Assembly (NCBI RefSeq): GCF_964340395.1
Contig: NC_135564.1
Coordinates: forward strand, 14,789,012 to 14,853,011
Reading direction: 5' to 3'
Length of the DNA: 64,000 nucleotides
From: Glandiceps talaboti
Taxonomy: Eukaryota > Hemichordata > Enteropneusta > Spengelidae
Shown piece by piece: positions 51,183 to 58,937 of this stretch (within the stretch, counting starts at the first letter, position 1; every line of letters starts with the position of its first letter). The notes under the pieces are model-generated. The model was given only the letters and a program-made list of their open reading frames with translations, was not told the origin of the DNA and made no database searches. The position numbers were made by a program, and so were the translations under genes.

Positions 51183-54100
51183 TGTATGTATGTATGTATG
51201 TATGTATGTATGCATGTGATGAACTGAAAGTCAAAATGTGTGGCTGATTACCATAATTATATTAGATGGGGATGCTACTTAGTATCTAGTTGTGAGATTT
51301 TCTTCAAAGGAAAATGATCAGATTAGCATTATGCAAATTAGTGACATTTGATTAAAAATACTGAAAATGGTTGTAGATGTGTCTAGGGATGTCTAGATGA
51401 GGAATGTTCATGACAAGATTTATTTGTTCACATGCAACTTTTGTCTAAAAGATGTGATTTTTGATAAATAATCTTGAAATTACTGAGGCTTGATCTTGTG
51501 CAAAACATCAGCAGTTGACACCTTCATGTATATATTTCAAATGGTAGCAAGACATTGATTGGTTGTTTTCATGGCTATAGCTGATAATTGGGTACTATAC
51601 AGAGTATTAATACTAGTAGGGGTGATGAATGCAGTCGCCCCAGCATTCGTGCGCCTGAAGACACTGCTAAAAGGCTGTACTTAATTAGCATTCAGTACAG
51701 GTTCAGTATGGAAAACAACAGCATTAATTTACCTATCAAAAGACTGTGATACCGAGGAATTACCCCAGATGAAAGAATATGTCATTTATGTAATACAAAA
51801 GCGATTGGTAATGAAATCCATGCTATAATGTATTGCAGCAATACATCTAGCTAGAAATCAATTTTATGGTCAAGGCTTTCAAAATTATCTAAAAAAGAAT
51901 TTTTCAAAAGAATAATGAGTTCAAATGATGATTTTATCACTAATAGCTTTGGGAAAATTCTCTAATTCATTATTATCATTGTATTCAATACATATATTCA
52001 ATTCAATATATATATATATATATATTTATAAAAATTGTCTATTATCTTTGTTTTCGTTGTTTCTGTATGTTTTGACTCTACGTAATGTATTTCTTACATT
52101 ATTTCATGTCAAATAAAATGTACTATATTTGGAATGTAGAGATACCTGGAAAGTGAATTAAGATTCAGTAAATCGTGCAGTTATATATTAAACAAACCAT
52201 CTATGTTCCCAGTTCTCAGTTTAGTTGACTATTTGGCAAGTACTTTGCTACGTACTTGAAACTTTGAAAACGGTTGATCTAACCAACGTTTTGCCTAATT
52301 ACCTTGTTAATTCCAAATTCAGTCTACATGTAACATTGTTAGTGATAACATTACCTTGTGCTGTATTGCCAGGATCAAAATAACCAACGTAAAAACCTGG
52401 TAAGGTTATTTCAGCGTGTACCTAACAATGGAGGATCAAGGGACCAAAAAGGCACGTAGTCTTTGTCGTTTAAAAAGAATGAAGACTCACTTAATATGAT
52501 GTGACCTATAAATTTGTTACCTACCTGTTATAGTTGATCTTGTTGATTCCAAACTCTAGTCAACTTGAAAGTATGATTTTGTGATGAGTTATATCTCACT
52601 GATCAGACTTACAAAGTTGTTTTAGTGTGTGTAAATCACAGACAAGTATCTTCTTTCTTGTTTGTGTGTCAATAACATGACTGCCTGTGCCTAGCGCCCT
52701 ATTTTGCATAACTATATGACTGACTGTATGTTTTGAAAGAAGCTGGGAGTGTGTTTATATAGATTGCCAGACTATGCATGTTGTACCTCATCACCTCTGT
52801 CTGACATTATTGAATTTGTTCATTCAGCCATTAATCACATTTATGAATGCAGACACCTCAGTGATCATATTTCAAGGTCAGGCCTTTGTTAACAACAGTC
52901 ACTTTAATAGTATTATTAGACTAGTACATTGTATTATAGGCCATACAGTAATTTCAGCTCCCCACCACCACCACCACCACCACCACCCCTACCTCCATTT
53001 GGGCACTGCCAATTTGCAATATTGAATAAATGTGAATATGTTTATATCAAAGGCAGTCACTTTGCATAGGAACAAAGATTGACATCTGAATATTTCCAGA
53101 GGTATTAATAACCTAAAAGAAGAGGGGAGGTCCTAGCCATTCCCTATAGGACTCTAGAGTTAACTATAAAATTGGTGTTAGAAGTTCATTGTTAACTTAA
53201 CATACTGTTGTCACATGGTTAAAAGGGATTCTGTCCACCGGAATTCCAAATTCCACAATAATAGCACAATTTGCGCAGCAGATGGTGTGGAACAAGAAGT
53301 TGTTTTAAAAATCAAGCAAATTATAAATAAGGCGTAAAAAAATGTGGGTTTCCAATAACACGATCGGCCCTAGTTTAAGCTGCGCTATCAACCCTAAACA
53401 TTTTAAAACATGTATGTCTGTTTTCTTTCCCCAGTGCTGGACATACTTCATCAAACTATCACAGAAGGAGTATTCTGACTGGCATTTCATTTGGTTTTGA
53501 GTCAAAGTAATATTTTTTTCAAAAATTAAACAAATAAAAAGGTACAATAAAATACAATAAAATCCCAACATAACTAGTAGCTACCCTATTTTCTGAGGCT
53601 ATGTTATTGTAAACGCACACATTTTTTTTCCACCTACACTGAGGACACTTAATATTTGATCTTCTTCTTAAGTCCATGTCTCCTAGTTAGCTCACCATGT
53701 AGTTGGACTAAGTGTAGCTTCTGCAACAAACTCGACAATTAATGTCACAGACAATACTGTAGCTATTGACTGAAGTATCAGGCAAAAGTTTTGAAAAGTT
53801 TTTGTGTGTCAGCTTTGGTCACTTCAAAGACTGTTTTGAGTTGCATATGATACCAGGTGATTGTATTGATAGAGTGTGCACACCAACAACAATTTGTAAG
53901 TTTTTGATTGTGAGTGATGGACACAGGTGAAGTCACCAACAACTTGTGGTAACTCAGTACGTAACTTAAACACTGAAGTCGGTTATCTAGCAAAAAATCC
54001 AAATTGGGGGTAAAGAAGTGAATTTTGGTCAAAAATGTACATCTCAAAAAGTACTTGATCAGTGAGATTGAAATTTGGTGAGATGTTTCTAAAATTTTCT

Positions 54101-57100
54101 TCAAAATATTTTGACACAATTGGCCCTAGCAATCATGACCACACCCTTAGCAACAACCAAATAGCAGTATATTTTGGTCAAATAACAACATCATCTAGTA
54201 GGCAAGTGAGTAAACATTCAGCCAAACGGTCATGTATTTCACAAAGATTACTGGGAATAATAGACAAGTGAATAAGCATTCATAAAGTGTAATGTAATTT
54301 TGCCTAGCAACAAGACCACGCCCATAACAACTACCAAATAATTATATTACAAAGATAACAGGAATTGAAAGACAAATGAATAAGCATTCAAAAAATGTTT
54401 AAATTTACCTAGCAACAAGACCACACCCATCGCAACAGCCAAATGACCCCATATATTGCAAAGATAACATCAGGGATTCATAGACAAGTGAACAAACATT
54501 CTAAATATATGCAAATATGTCAGCAACATGACCACACTCATAGCAACAGCCAGATGGTCGCATATATTACAAAGATAACATGGTGGGATAAGCAACTGGA
54601 TAGTCATTCAGCAATTAAACACCTATACCTTGCATGGATCAAAATGTGGATGAACATTTTTTAAAGACTGTACAGTTGTGCTACAATGCCATTGACACTA
54701 TTTTTGTATTTAAATTCATTCTTGCAAGTCTATGAGAATACATATTTACATGTTAATCCTGCAAGTGTGAGGTTAGACCCATGACTATTGCAAATGCTGC
54801 TCATATAGTTTTTCATAAAGTGGCAAACATTCCTGAATTGCAAGTTGTATCTCTTTGGGATAGCCAGTGACATCTATGGTATATCCATCACTAGGAATGG
54901 CTGGATGAAGACCATCACGTGATAAAACTTCCTTATACCATATTTCCAGAGGACCACTTGTTTTCAAGTCTTCCAAGAATTTTCCTGAGATATTTTTTTC
55001 CCAAGTGAGCATGGATTCATCGTAAGGAATACCAACAGCTTCACAATATTTCTTCATCATTATAGCCGGATTATGCTGTAAATCATCAGCATCAATGATA
55101 ACAGGTTTCAGCTCTATTTTCTCCCGTACAACATAGTCATACAGTTGTGATAACTCCTTAATTCCAATGGACATATGTGGTGAGTGGAACTGTAAAGGTG
55201 CTCCCATCTCCTGGGCTTTTAAACATCCATTATAGAAAGAGATAACAGACTTTGCTGGATGGCGTATCAGGAATGTATGACGTAGTCCTACTGGAAGTTG
55301 ATCAAGATGGTTAATAATGAACTTGGCACCATCTTTTACAAATACTATCTTGTCCCCAAGGCAGGCACTCTCTATGTTAACTTTTGTTTGCTGGTATGAA
55401 ACTCCTGGCCTAGGTTGGGTGGCTGTTTGTCCATCCATGATAATCCCATCAAACCTTTCCTCAAGCATTCCAAAGTATGAAGGTACCATAAATGGTTCAT
55501 GGAAAACCTCTACATTTGGCAAATTCCTTATACATCTCTCAAATGCAGTGCTTAAGCTTCGAGCAGCTGACCAGAGGATGACCTTTGCAGGTGAAGTTTG
55601 AAAGTTTTTTTCACTTGCCATTAGATTGTGATCACACTTGTAGATATTGCTGTAAAATACTCTGAAATACAAATAAGATGTCCAAATAAGTGAATTATTA
55701 GCCGCCAACATACACAGGTCGGCGGTAGCTATAGGAATGACTCATGTCCGTCCATCTGCTCATCCATGCATGTCTGTGTGTCTGTGTCTGTGTCTGTCCA
55801 TGGTCAGCCATATCTGTGACACCTGACAATTTCTTTTCAACCAAATCTGGCACAAATGTCAAATACTACAGGGTGTGTCTACTTGTTACTGTCATGTGAC
55901 CTGTATGGCAAAATGGTGGCCACATTTGTGATAAAAAATACACATTTTGTCTGTTACATATACATGTGTCTCCAAAAGATTGATAAATATGGAGGCTATT
56001 CAAGAATCTGCGCCCACACAATGGTAAGCTTTCTGATGAGTTCTTGGCCTTTAACCTTGACCAACACCTTCAAGGTCAAAGAGCCGAAACTTGGCTTTCT
56101 ACCTTAGCTAAAAAAGTTGAATATACTGAGACTCTATTCAAGTGTCTTTTCACCTTGACTGTCACACTTTAGCCTTTAATATTTGCTTTATAATGCTGCC
56201 TTTTATTTCTTTGTGACACCATCATGTGACCAAGTCATCATTCATACTGTCAGAAAAAAGGGCTATCTAGTCAGACTGACCTTGTCTCATTTATCAATGT
56301 CGTGTAACTGTATGTTTTCGATGTCCATTTTCTCCTGTATTGTATCGTCTTTTAAATAACATCAATTTACTCATGAGGAGACTTTCCCATGTATAATGTT
56401 ATGAATTTGCCAGTGAATTGTAGGACCTTATTACAGATATCAGTAACCCCACAATAGTGGTTGGTGGTGGGTGGGGTGGAGGGGGGGGGGGCACTATGTG
56501 TTCAAATGCACTGAGTTCTAGACTTGTTCTATCTAGAATACTTATTTCCAGACATTTCCTGAGAGGCAAACAAGGTCAAAAGTTGCTAGATAATATCATC
56601 TGAACTATTGCCACTTCCGATAGAATATATCCACCTTTAGCATTTGTTTAGTGCAGAGCCTGCATGGACAAACATCTTTGTCTGTGTTTAATACAGGCCT
56701 TGACTTGATATACAGTGTACTCATTGTACGAACACTTTGGACTGTAAAGACCTCGGGGGAAATGAATTTGAATTCTCAGTAAATAACGTTATACTAACTT
56801 GTAGTAATCATACACAGTTGTCTTCCTCAAACTTGTTATCTCAACAGTAACACAGACTCCGTTTACATGTAATTCAGTAGAGTGTGACCGATGTTTGTGA
56901 CCTAAATTGATATAATTCACCTGAACAAAATTTTGTCAGAGCTTTTTTAAAATCTAATATCTACTCCCAGACTGGAGGTCTTTACTGTTGGACACAAGGC
57001 AAGCATCAAATCTGAACGTATCCAAGGACAAACAGAAGACATGTTAGGATTAGCCCTTCCCCCCTTCCCTTCATTTGTCGCCATTGACAAGAACTATATT

Positions 57101-57658
57101 TTTGGAATCAAGTGGAGTCTACAACTTTTTTTCATTGACTTATTGAGTGATTGATTGCAACTCAGAAAATATGTAAGATTGCATGTATTATAATAAGTAA
57201 TAACAATATTACATCTCACCTCGTACTGTATTGTCAAGATCAAGATGAAGATGTGAATATTTATCAAGCTCGCAAAGTTATTTGAGGGTACATCAGATGG
57301 TGCCTGATAATGAGTGTACGAAGCTCAACAGCTTTAAGGAGACTTAGTGGAGTATATCAAAAATGTAACCTGATCTCAAAACCTTTGACATACTTGTGAC
57401 CTAAGGGTTGTCACTTCTCCTCCCCCCTCAGGTCACTTGTTATTTCCTTGGCTGAACGAAGAACAATATTGGGGAAATAACATCTGAGAATCAATTTTGT
57501 CATTTTTACATACAGCTTGTGTACAGACACTTACCACTTGTGTATCTGTTCTTTTTATCTTACAGAGCGTTGTGGATGTCTTTAGGTCAATACTTATAGA
57601 AATAGAAAAACAGGATGGTAATCCGGAGCAGGCAAAATCGGACTGTACAATATTGTGA
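24157..57658 (+). CDS. RHEB: Rheb small GTPase, 7 coding exons, 183 aa, complete
   Basis: Exons: 24157-24205, 26195-26266, 29908-30058, 31563-31619, 34031-34078, 35940-36021, 57566-57658; all GT-AG and in phase. Rheb is the GTP-loaded activator of mTORC1, restrained by TSC2. Visible features are G1 GFRSVGKSS (residues 12-20) with the Rheb-typical Arg14 where Ras has Gly12, effector loop DPTIEN with Thr37, G3 DTAGQ (59-63), G4 NKTD (about 118-121) and SAK (about 148). The length is one residue short of human Rheb. The C-terminus is CTIL. A terminal Leu is the usual signal for geranylgeranyl transferase I, whereas human Rheb ends CSVM and is farnesylated. The last intron (36022-57565, 21.5 kb) contains four antisense sulfotransferase-like genes. 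A possible polyadenylation signal AATAAA is near 58987. Confidence 0.95.
25082..25226. repeat. 40-bp tandem repeat of a self-complementary unit
   Basis: CATGACTATCATGTGGGG starts at 25121, 25160 and 25200, with a degenerate unit before them. Each unit holds CCCCACATG and CATGTGGGG, so each can fold as a hairpin. Located in Rheb intron 1. Confidence 0.85.
26361..26632. mobile_element. Foldback element in Rheb intron 2
   Basis: The left arm has TTTACACCTCGTAAACAATT and AGCATTGTTTGGGCAA. The right arm at 26592-26632 has TTGTCCAAACAATGCT and CAATTGTTTCAAGAGGTGTG, which are complementary with mismatches. Confidence 0.5.
28060..28205 (+). mobile_element. SINE tail fragment, second family
   Basis: GGTAATAATGGTAAAGCGCT, then TTTGAGCACAGTATGGAAAA and GTGCTATATAAAAACGGGC match the reverse complement of the 5' part of the copy at 34108-34180. 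The tRNA head is missing. Confidence 0.6.
28587..29050. mobile_element. MITE, GCGAGATCAATAGTTCAAT family, copy 1
   Basis: The left end GGCGAGATCAATAGTTCAAT and right end CCTATTGATCTCGCCCC are inverted. The interior contains a (TTTA)n/poly-G tract (28640-28694) and TGAAATTGATTTTCAATTTT. A homologous full-length element is at 57800-58250. Confidence 0.75.
29321..29396. repeat. Hairpin-forming inverted repeat
   Basis: AGACTTGTCTTGATGTTACT with ATCTCAAGAAG pairs with CTTCTTGAGATACATGTAAT and AACACCAAGACAAGTGTCT. The loop is only a few bases. A half copy is near 12935. Confidence 0.75.
30978..31306. mobile_element. Foldback element in Rheb intron 3
   Basis: TTTTTGGCTCTCACTTTTCA with TGCCTGGCATTTTGCTAGCA at the left pairs with CACTAGCAAAATACCAGGCA and GGCGAGAGCCAACAATCACC at the right. 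Confidence 0.65.
31740..32085. mobile_element. Foldback element, AAAGTGGCCATACAGATGA family, copy 1
   Basis: Arms 31745-31900 and 31925-32085: AAAGTGGCCGTAAGGATGAG pairs with CGTCATCTGTATGGCCACTG, and TGTTTGTAACTCAATACATT pairs with AATGTATTGAGTTACAAACA. The same family is at 59350-59915. Confidence 0.75.
33277..33372 (-). CDS. Possible orphan first exon, 32 codons, in Rheb intron 4
   Basis: A minus-strand ATG at 33372 opens [20 protein letters not shown] followed by an acidic YDDD stretch. The frame ends on a codon boundary at a consensus donor (TCA then GTAAGTATT). The codons look non-random, but no phase-compatible next exon was found to the left and no family is recognised. It could be the 5' exon of a nested gene, an exon relic, or chance. 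Confidence 0.2.
34108..34465 (-). mobile_element. tRNA-derived SINE, second family, copy 2
   Basis: Nearly full length: the head region ends at GAGTCATGATGGGCAAATGG (minus strand), the B box is GATTCGAGCCC, the body contains TTAAGCCAAGATTTG-like words, and the tail is AAAGCGCTTTGAGTACAGAG with TGGAAAAGTGCTATATAAAA. It starts 30 bases after Rheb exon 5. Confidence 0.75.
35016..35302. mobile_element. Foldback element, GGGCTCAAACTTAACT family
   Basis: Ends AGGGCTCAAACTTAACTTTT and CAATTCGAGCCCTT are inverted. The interior repeats TGGTAGTCCTAGTGGGCTAC in both orientations. The family is shared with 19805-20332. Confidence 0.65.
36125..36400 (-). mobile_element. tRNA-derived SINE, second family, copy 3 (partial)
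   Basis: CAACTCCCTGGGGAACATAC, TTCTACCAAGTCACC and ATTCCAAGCCAGCCACTCTG match the copies at 19930 and 34108. The tail end is missing. It begins about 100 bases after Rheb exon 6. Confidence 0.7.
36555..36745 (-). mobile_element. tRNA-derived SINE, first family, copy 2
   Basis: GGAGGAAACCGGAGTACCTG followed by GGGAAAACCTGCATTGTTCG is the reverse complement of the central domain at 15860-15900. TTAACCACTCAGCCACTGAC corresponds to the A-box end of the tRNA head. Confidence 0.75.
37145..37345 (-). other. Duplicated exon-like segment, copy 1
   Basis: A minus-strand ORF reads [20 protein letters not shown] and runs to a stop just before TTGATAAG followed by GTAAGGCTC, a good donor. A diverged copy lies at 49310-49530, where the same frame ([19 protein letters not shown]) is cut by an earlier stop. 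The segment belongs to the duplicated sulfotransferase unit. It may be a relic exon of a gene that was duplicated along with the array, or a non-coding part of the unit. Confidence 0.3.
37618..38047 (-). mobile_element. Insertion of about 414 bp with 16-nt target duplication, carrying an ORF start
   Basis: The 16-nt word CCTGATTTTCCCTACT occurs at 37618-37633 and again at 38032-38047. The homologous 3' flank of ST1 (about 5680-5700) has a single related word and no intervening DNA, so 37634-38031 is an insertion. No terminal inverted repeats and no poly-A are visible. On the minus strand the insert encodes an ORF from 37899 beginning [15 protein letters not shown] and containing a hydrophobic stretch ([18 protein letters not shown]). 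A long target duplication without inverted termini suggests target-primed retrotransposition of a truncated element. The N-terminal style is reminiscent of 5' ORFs of some invertebrate LINEs, but no NPGP 2A motif is present. Element type unresolved. Confidence 0.55.
38127..38948 (-). CDS. ST2: sulfotransferase-like protein, 273 aa, antisense in Rheb intron 6
   Basis: Single-exon ORF starting at the family's MASETNFQ. It keeps the cofactor-loop motif [14 protein letters not shown] near residue 40, the 3'-phosphate-binding-like block [13 protein letters not shown], and the [21 protein letters not shown] block. A probable 3' splice site about 50 bases upstream (minus-strand TCTTTCAG followed by ATTATTTCACAG) suggests a non-coding 5' exon that I could not place. 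It is five residues shorter than ST1 and ST5, missing a short segment near residue 68. Its 3' flank carries an insertion at 37634-38031. The reaction is predicted to be sulfuryl transfer from PAPS; acceptor unknown. No inactivating change is visible. Confidence 0.85.
   Translation of the reverse strand: MASETNFQTSPAKVILWSVARSLSTAFERCVRNLPNVEVIHEPFMVPFYFGLLEERYNEYTALSSWPGVSFQQTKAKIDSACLGDKIVFIKDAACNIINHLDQLPVGPRHTFLIRHPAKCVISFYKGCLKAQEMGAPLQYKVSHIVLGIEALSKLYDYIVREKIELKPVIIDADDLQRNPAIMMKKYCEAVGIPYDESMLTWKKGISGKFLEDLSRFGPLEIWHEEVSSRDGLHPSNPSDGYTIDVTGYPQEIQLAITECLPFYEHLHEFRLQ
41094..41139. repeat. (GT)n microsatellite in unit A
   Basis: Pure GT run of over 20 units; the paralogous run in unit B (47576-47590) has about seven. 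Confidence 0.95.
42596..43865 (+). mobile_element. CCGT-rich element with 150-bp satellite amplification
   Basis: It opens with TAGTCCCCGCGGACGAAGTC and CGGAACGGGGACTTATGG, where CCCCG/CGGGG and GGAC/GTCC can nest as a hairpin. A (CCGT)n tract and a 150-bp unit follow. The GATACGATCCAATATGG start recurs at about 42778, 42928, 43078, 43228, 43379 and 43530, with a partial unit at 43680. Unit B lacks this block, so it is an insertion or local expansion. Confidence 0.75.
44253..45074 (-). CDS. ST3: sulfotransferase-like protein, 273 aa, antisense in Rheb intron 6
   Basis: Single-exon ORF with the family start [18 protein letters not shown] loop, [16 protein letters not shown] block and [21 protein letters not shown]. 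It is more divergent in the middle than ST1, ST2 and ST5: the GAPLQ segment is replaced by a segment ending [14 protein letters not shown], and the pre-loop segment has FIKELAY in place of FVKDGAK. In these changes it groups with ST4. The 5' flank to about 49.04 kb is a diverged copy of the ST2 5' flank, showing that gene and flank were duplicated together. Apparently intact. Confidence 0.85.
   Translation of the reverse strand: MASETNLQTSPAKVILWSAARSLSTAFEQCVRNLPNVDGIHEPFSEALYFGLPEERFSGAIGVASTPGVSYQQMKTRLESACTGEKILFIKELAYTAVGHLDKLPIGFCHSFLIRHPAKIITSFMRVYLNYQDQGLIYPAKCWMDDIGIKALSQLYDYVVREKIEPTPVIVDADDLQRNPAIMMKKYCEAVGIPYDESMLTWEGGFSGRFLEELTRLAPMEVWHKTISACDGLYPSNPSDGYAIDVTGYPEEIQLAIKECLPFYERLYEHRLQ
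46476..46645 (+). mobile_element. CCGT-rich element, short form
   Basis: TTAGTCCCTGCCGGACGAAG, CCGAAACGGGGACTTATGG, then a (CCGT/CTGT) tract and TTCAAACTTGGTACAGGGGC. It matches only the first 150 bases or so of the 42596 element and has no satellite units. It sits in a different place within the duplicated unit. Confidence 0.7.
49310..49530 (-). pseudogene. Duplicated exon-like segment, copy 2, with earlier stop
   Basis: Counterpart of 37145-37345. It preserves the reading frame over the first 50 or so codons, then hits a stop where copy 1 continues, and contains an extra 20-base or so insertion near 49340. The third unit (around 44.1 kb) lacks this segment altogether. Confidence 0.3.
49899..50720 (-). 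CDS. ST4: sulfotransferase-like protein, 273 aa, antisense in Rheb intron 6
   Basis: Start chosen at [13 protein letters not shown], which aligns with [13 protein letters not shown] of the others. The reading frame stays open to 50771, but a likely 3' splice site lies there. The loop is [11 protein letters not shown], and Pro before Arg-Ser matches the form typical of the wider family better than the AARS of its neighbours. It has [12 protein letters not shown] as the 3'-phosphate-binding-like block and the [21 protein letters not shown] block. The middle resembles ST3 ([15 protein letters not shown]), while the 3' half resembles ST2 and ST5 in places, so conversion among copies is possible. 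Apparently intact; acceptor unknown. Confidence 0.85.
   Translation of the reverse strand: MEKQIALQASPAKVILWSAPRSLSTAFETCIQNLPNVHDFYEPFMKALYFGLPEERFNGAIGIAPTPGISYQLTKTRLESACTGEKIIFVKDLAYSAIGHLDKLPVGFCHSFLIRHPTKIITSYMRGCLKSQEKGLPLCTKFCTDEIGIKELSQLYDYIVREKIELKPVIIDADDLQRNPAIMMKKYCEAVGIPYDESMLTWKKNISGKFLEELTRFGPPELWHKEVLSRDGLHPSNPSDGYAIDVTGYPEEVQLAIKECLPFYERLYEHRLQ
50995..51211. repeat. (GTAT)n microsatellite
   Basis: Long GTAT run with GTAC and GTGT variants, about 280 bases upstream of the ST4 exon on the transcript's 5' side. It produces spurious repeat ORFs. Confidence 0.95.
51610..52130 (+). mobile_element. LINE relic, C-terminal reverse-transcriptase-type fragment
   Basis: The broken plus-strand reading [20 protein letters not shown], then [13 protein letters not shown], a stop, and [18 protein letters not shown] follows the pattern of LINE C-termini (R.I...ERiC..C....I.NE.H....C). 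Stops and at least one frame change show decay. An (TA)n tract at 52009-52026 and an AATAAAATG word near 52112 lie towards the 3' end. Confidence 0.6.
54750..57400 (-). repeat. Inverted segmental duplicate (partner 3000-5640)
   Basis: This holds ST5 and its 5' flank up to 150 bases or so short of Rheb exon 7. Neither Rheb exon 7 nor its acceptor is found at the partner site, so the copied segment stops within the Rheb intron. A CTGTGTCTGT-rich stretch at 55770-55800 replaces the CA/GC microsatellite of the partner (4545-4640). Confidence 0.7.
54785..55621 (-). CDS. ST5: sulfotransferase-like protein, 278 aa, antisense in Rheb intron 6
   Basis: Single-exon ORF with the family start MASEKNFQ; the frame is open a further 30 codons upstream, but a probable acceptor makes the 55621 start preferable. 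Motifs are [27 protein letters not shown] and [21 protein letters not shown]. It shares the five-residue-longer segment [14 protein letters not shown] only with ST1, and nearly the whole protein matches ST1 up to the last 17 or so codons. There ST5 reads [15 protein letters not shown] and ST1 reads [15 protein letters not shown]. The upstream flank to about 57.4 kb is an inverted copy of the region left of ST1. It is the copy closest to Rheb exon 7, about 1.9 kb away. Confidence 0.85.
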   Translation of the reverse strand: MASEKNFQTSPAKVILWSAARSLSTAFERCIRNLPNVEVFHEPFMVPSYFGMLEERFDGIIMDGQTATQPRPGVSYQQTKVNIESACLGDKIVFVKDGAKFIINHLDQLPVGLRHTFLIRHPAKSVISFYNGCLKAQEMGAPLQFHSPHMSIGIKELSQLYDYVVREKIELKPVIIDADDLQHNPAIMMKKYCEAVGIPYDESMLTWEKNISGKFLEDLKTSGPLEIWYKEVLSRDGLHPAIPSDGYTIDVTGYPKEIQLAIQECLPLYEKLYEQHLQ

Positions 57659-57799
57659 ATGAATGAATGAATGAATGAATGGTAGGGATACCACTTATTG
57701 TAAATACAGGACAAACTCTATGGACTATCTGTACACTAGATGAGCTGGTTATAGAAATCAGCAAGAACTCTTAGGTGGGAGATGTTGGGTGGAGTCCAG

Positions 57800-58250
57800 T
57801 TAGGGGTAAGATCAATAGTTCAATGTAGGAAACAAAAAAACTAATTTAAATTCATTTAGTTGGGCCTCATACCCCCTTTCTCACTAAATTGGTCAAAATT
57901 GAAAATTTGTTTCAGACAGCACAATCAATTTGAAATCAGTATGTAGTAGTATGTAGTGCTATGAACACACAAAGTCAGTATGTTGTGAGGAAAAAAATTG
58001 TTATTTTGCTGACACTTTACTTTATTTCAGTGCCATGCATTTTTTGTACCGAAAATTCTTCCACTTCTCAATTTTACTTTTTTTTGTGTGTTTGGGGGTA
58101 TGAAACAGATCCATAAAAAGTAAAATTGTTTTTGTAGGATAATGATGAACTAAAATGGCTCAATCCCCACCCCCACCCCCACCCCCTTCCAAAGTAAAAG
58201 AATTTAGTTTGTTATCCTATATTGAACTACTGATCTCACCCCTTAATCAT
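57800..58250. mobile_element. MITE, GCGAGATCAATAGTTCAAT family, copy 2
   Basis: Left end TTAGGGGTAAGATCAATAGT and right end ACTACTGATCTCACCCCTTA are inverted. TTA on both outer sides is a possible target duplication. The interior shares AAATTGGTCAAAATTGAAAA, in reverse, with 28587-29050. Confidence 0.75.
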
Positions 58251-58604
58251 TTCAAATCCCAACCCGAATTATTATTTCTGTTTCTCTTCATTTTAAGCAC
58301 TTTGTGGCACTGATATTATGTGGGTAGAGTGGTCTTTCTTTTGGAGTATTTTATTGATCTAGATATTTTATCCCTATATTGGTGACCCAAATATAAGTGA
58401 CTAAACCAACCAATCATATTACTGCTCTCATTTTTAATCAGGATACCATACCAATCATAGACCAATCAAAACAGTAGAGACAATGCACCATTCTAAAAAT
58501 AGGCACATGCATGTAGTGATCATGTTTATTTCAAAATAAGAAATAACAGGTTGTATGTGTCATAACAAGTTTATTTTTTGTTTGAAGCTCTTTATACGCT
58601 GCAC

Positions 58605-58937
58605 GATAGACTCTCTCACAGTCCTCGGGAGCATCGCTAAAAGGGCTGTTTTGTATGTACAGATATCGACGGCATAATTGTACTCGAATATCCCTATACC
58701 GTGGGTCCTCATCGACTACATAGGGCTAATCATTTGTTGACCTGTTACTGCAATGTGCTGATCACTAAGTTATAGAATTTAGCATTGCAGTATTAAAAGG
58801 TCAACAAATTATTAGCCCTATGTAGTCAATGCGGGCCCACACAGTACAATGATATTCACGTACAATTATGCGGTAGACATCGATACACACAAAACAGTCC
58901 TTTTTGCAGTGCTCCCGAGGACTGATGAGAGAGTCTA
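58605..58937. mobile_element. Long foldback element with 160-base arms
   Basis: AGACTCTCTCACAGTCCTCG at the left pairs with CGAGGACTGATGAGAGAGTC at the right, and ACATAGGGCTAATCATTTGT pairs with ACAAATTATTAGCCCTATGT near the centre. Nearly the whole element is arm. Confidence 0.8.

Larger units (their letters stand above)
49059..54200. repeat. Tandem duplicated unit C (contains ST4), most eroded
   Basis: The marker segment at 49066 is followed by the exon-like block at 49310, then ST4. Further right, homology to units A and B survives only in patches: 52150-52440 (matches 40740-40930 and 47120-47410), 52740-52835 (matches 40950-41045) and 53990-54190 (matches 41540-41720). A microsatellite and a LINE relic interrupt it. 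It is therefore the older or more rearranged unit. Confidence 0.6.

Noticed and set aside
50885-51247. Open frames over 100 codons on both strands
   Set aside because: Produced by the GTAT microsatellite; low-complexity peptide only.
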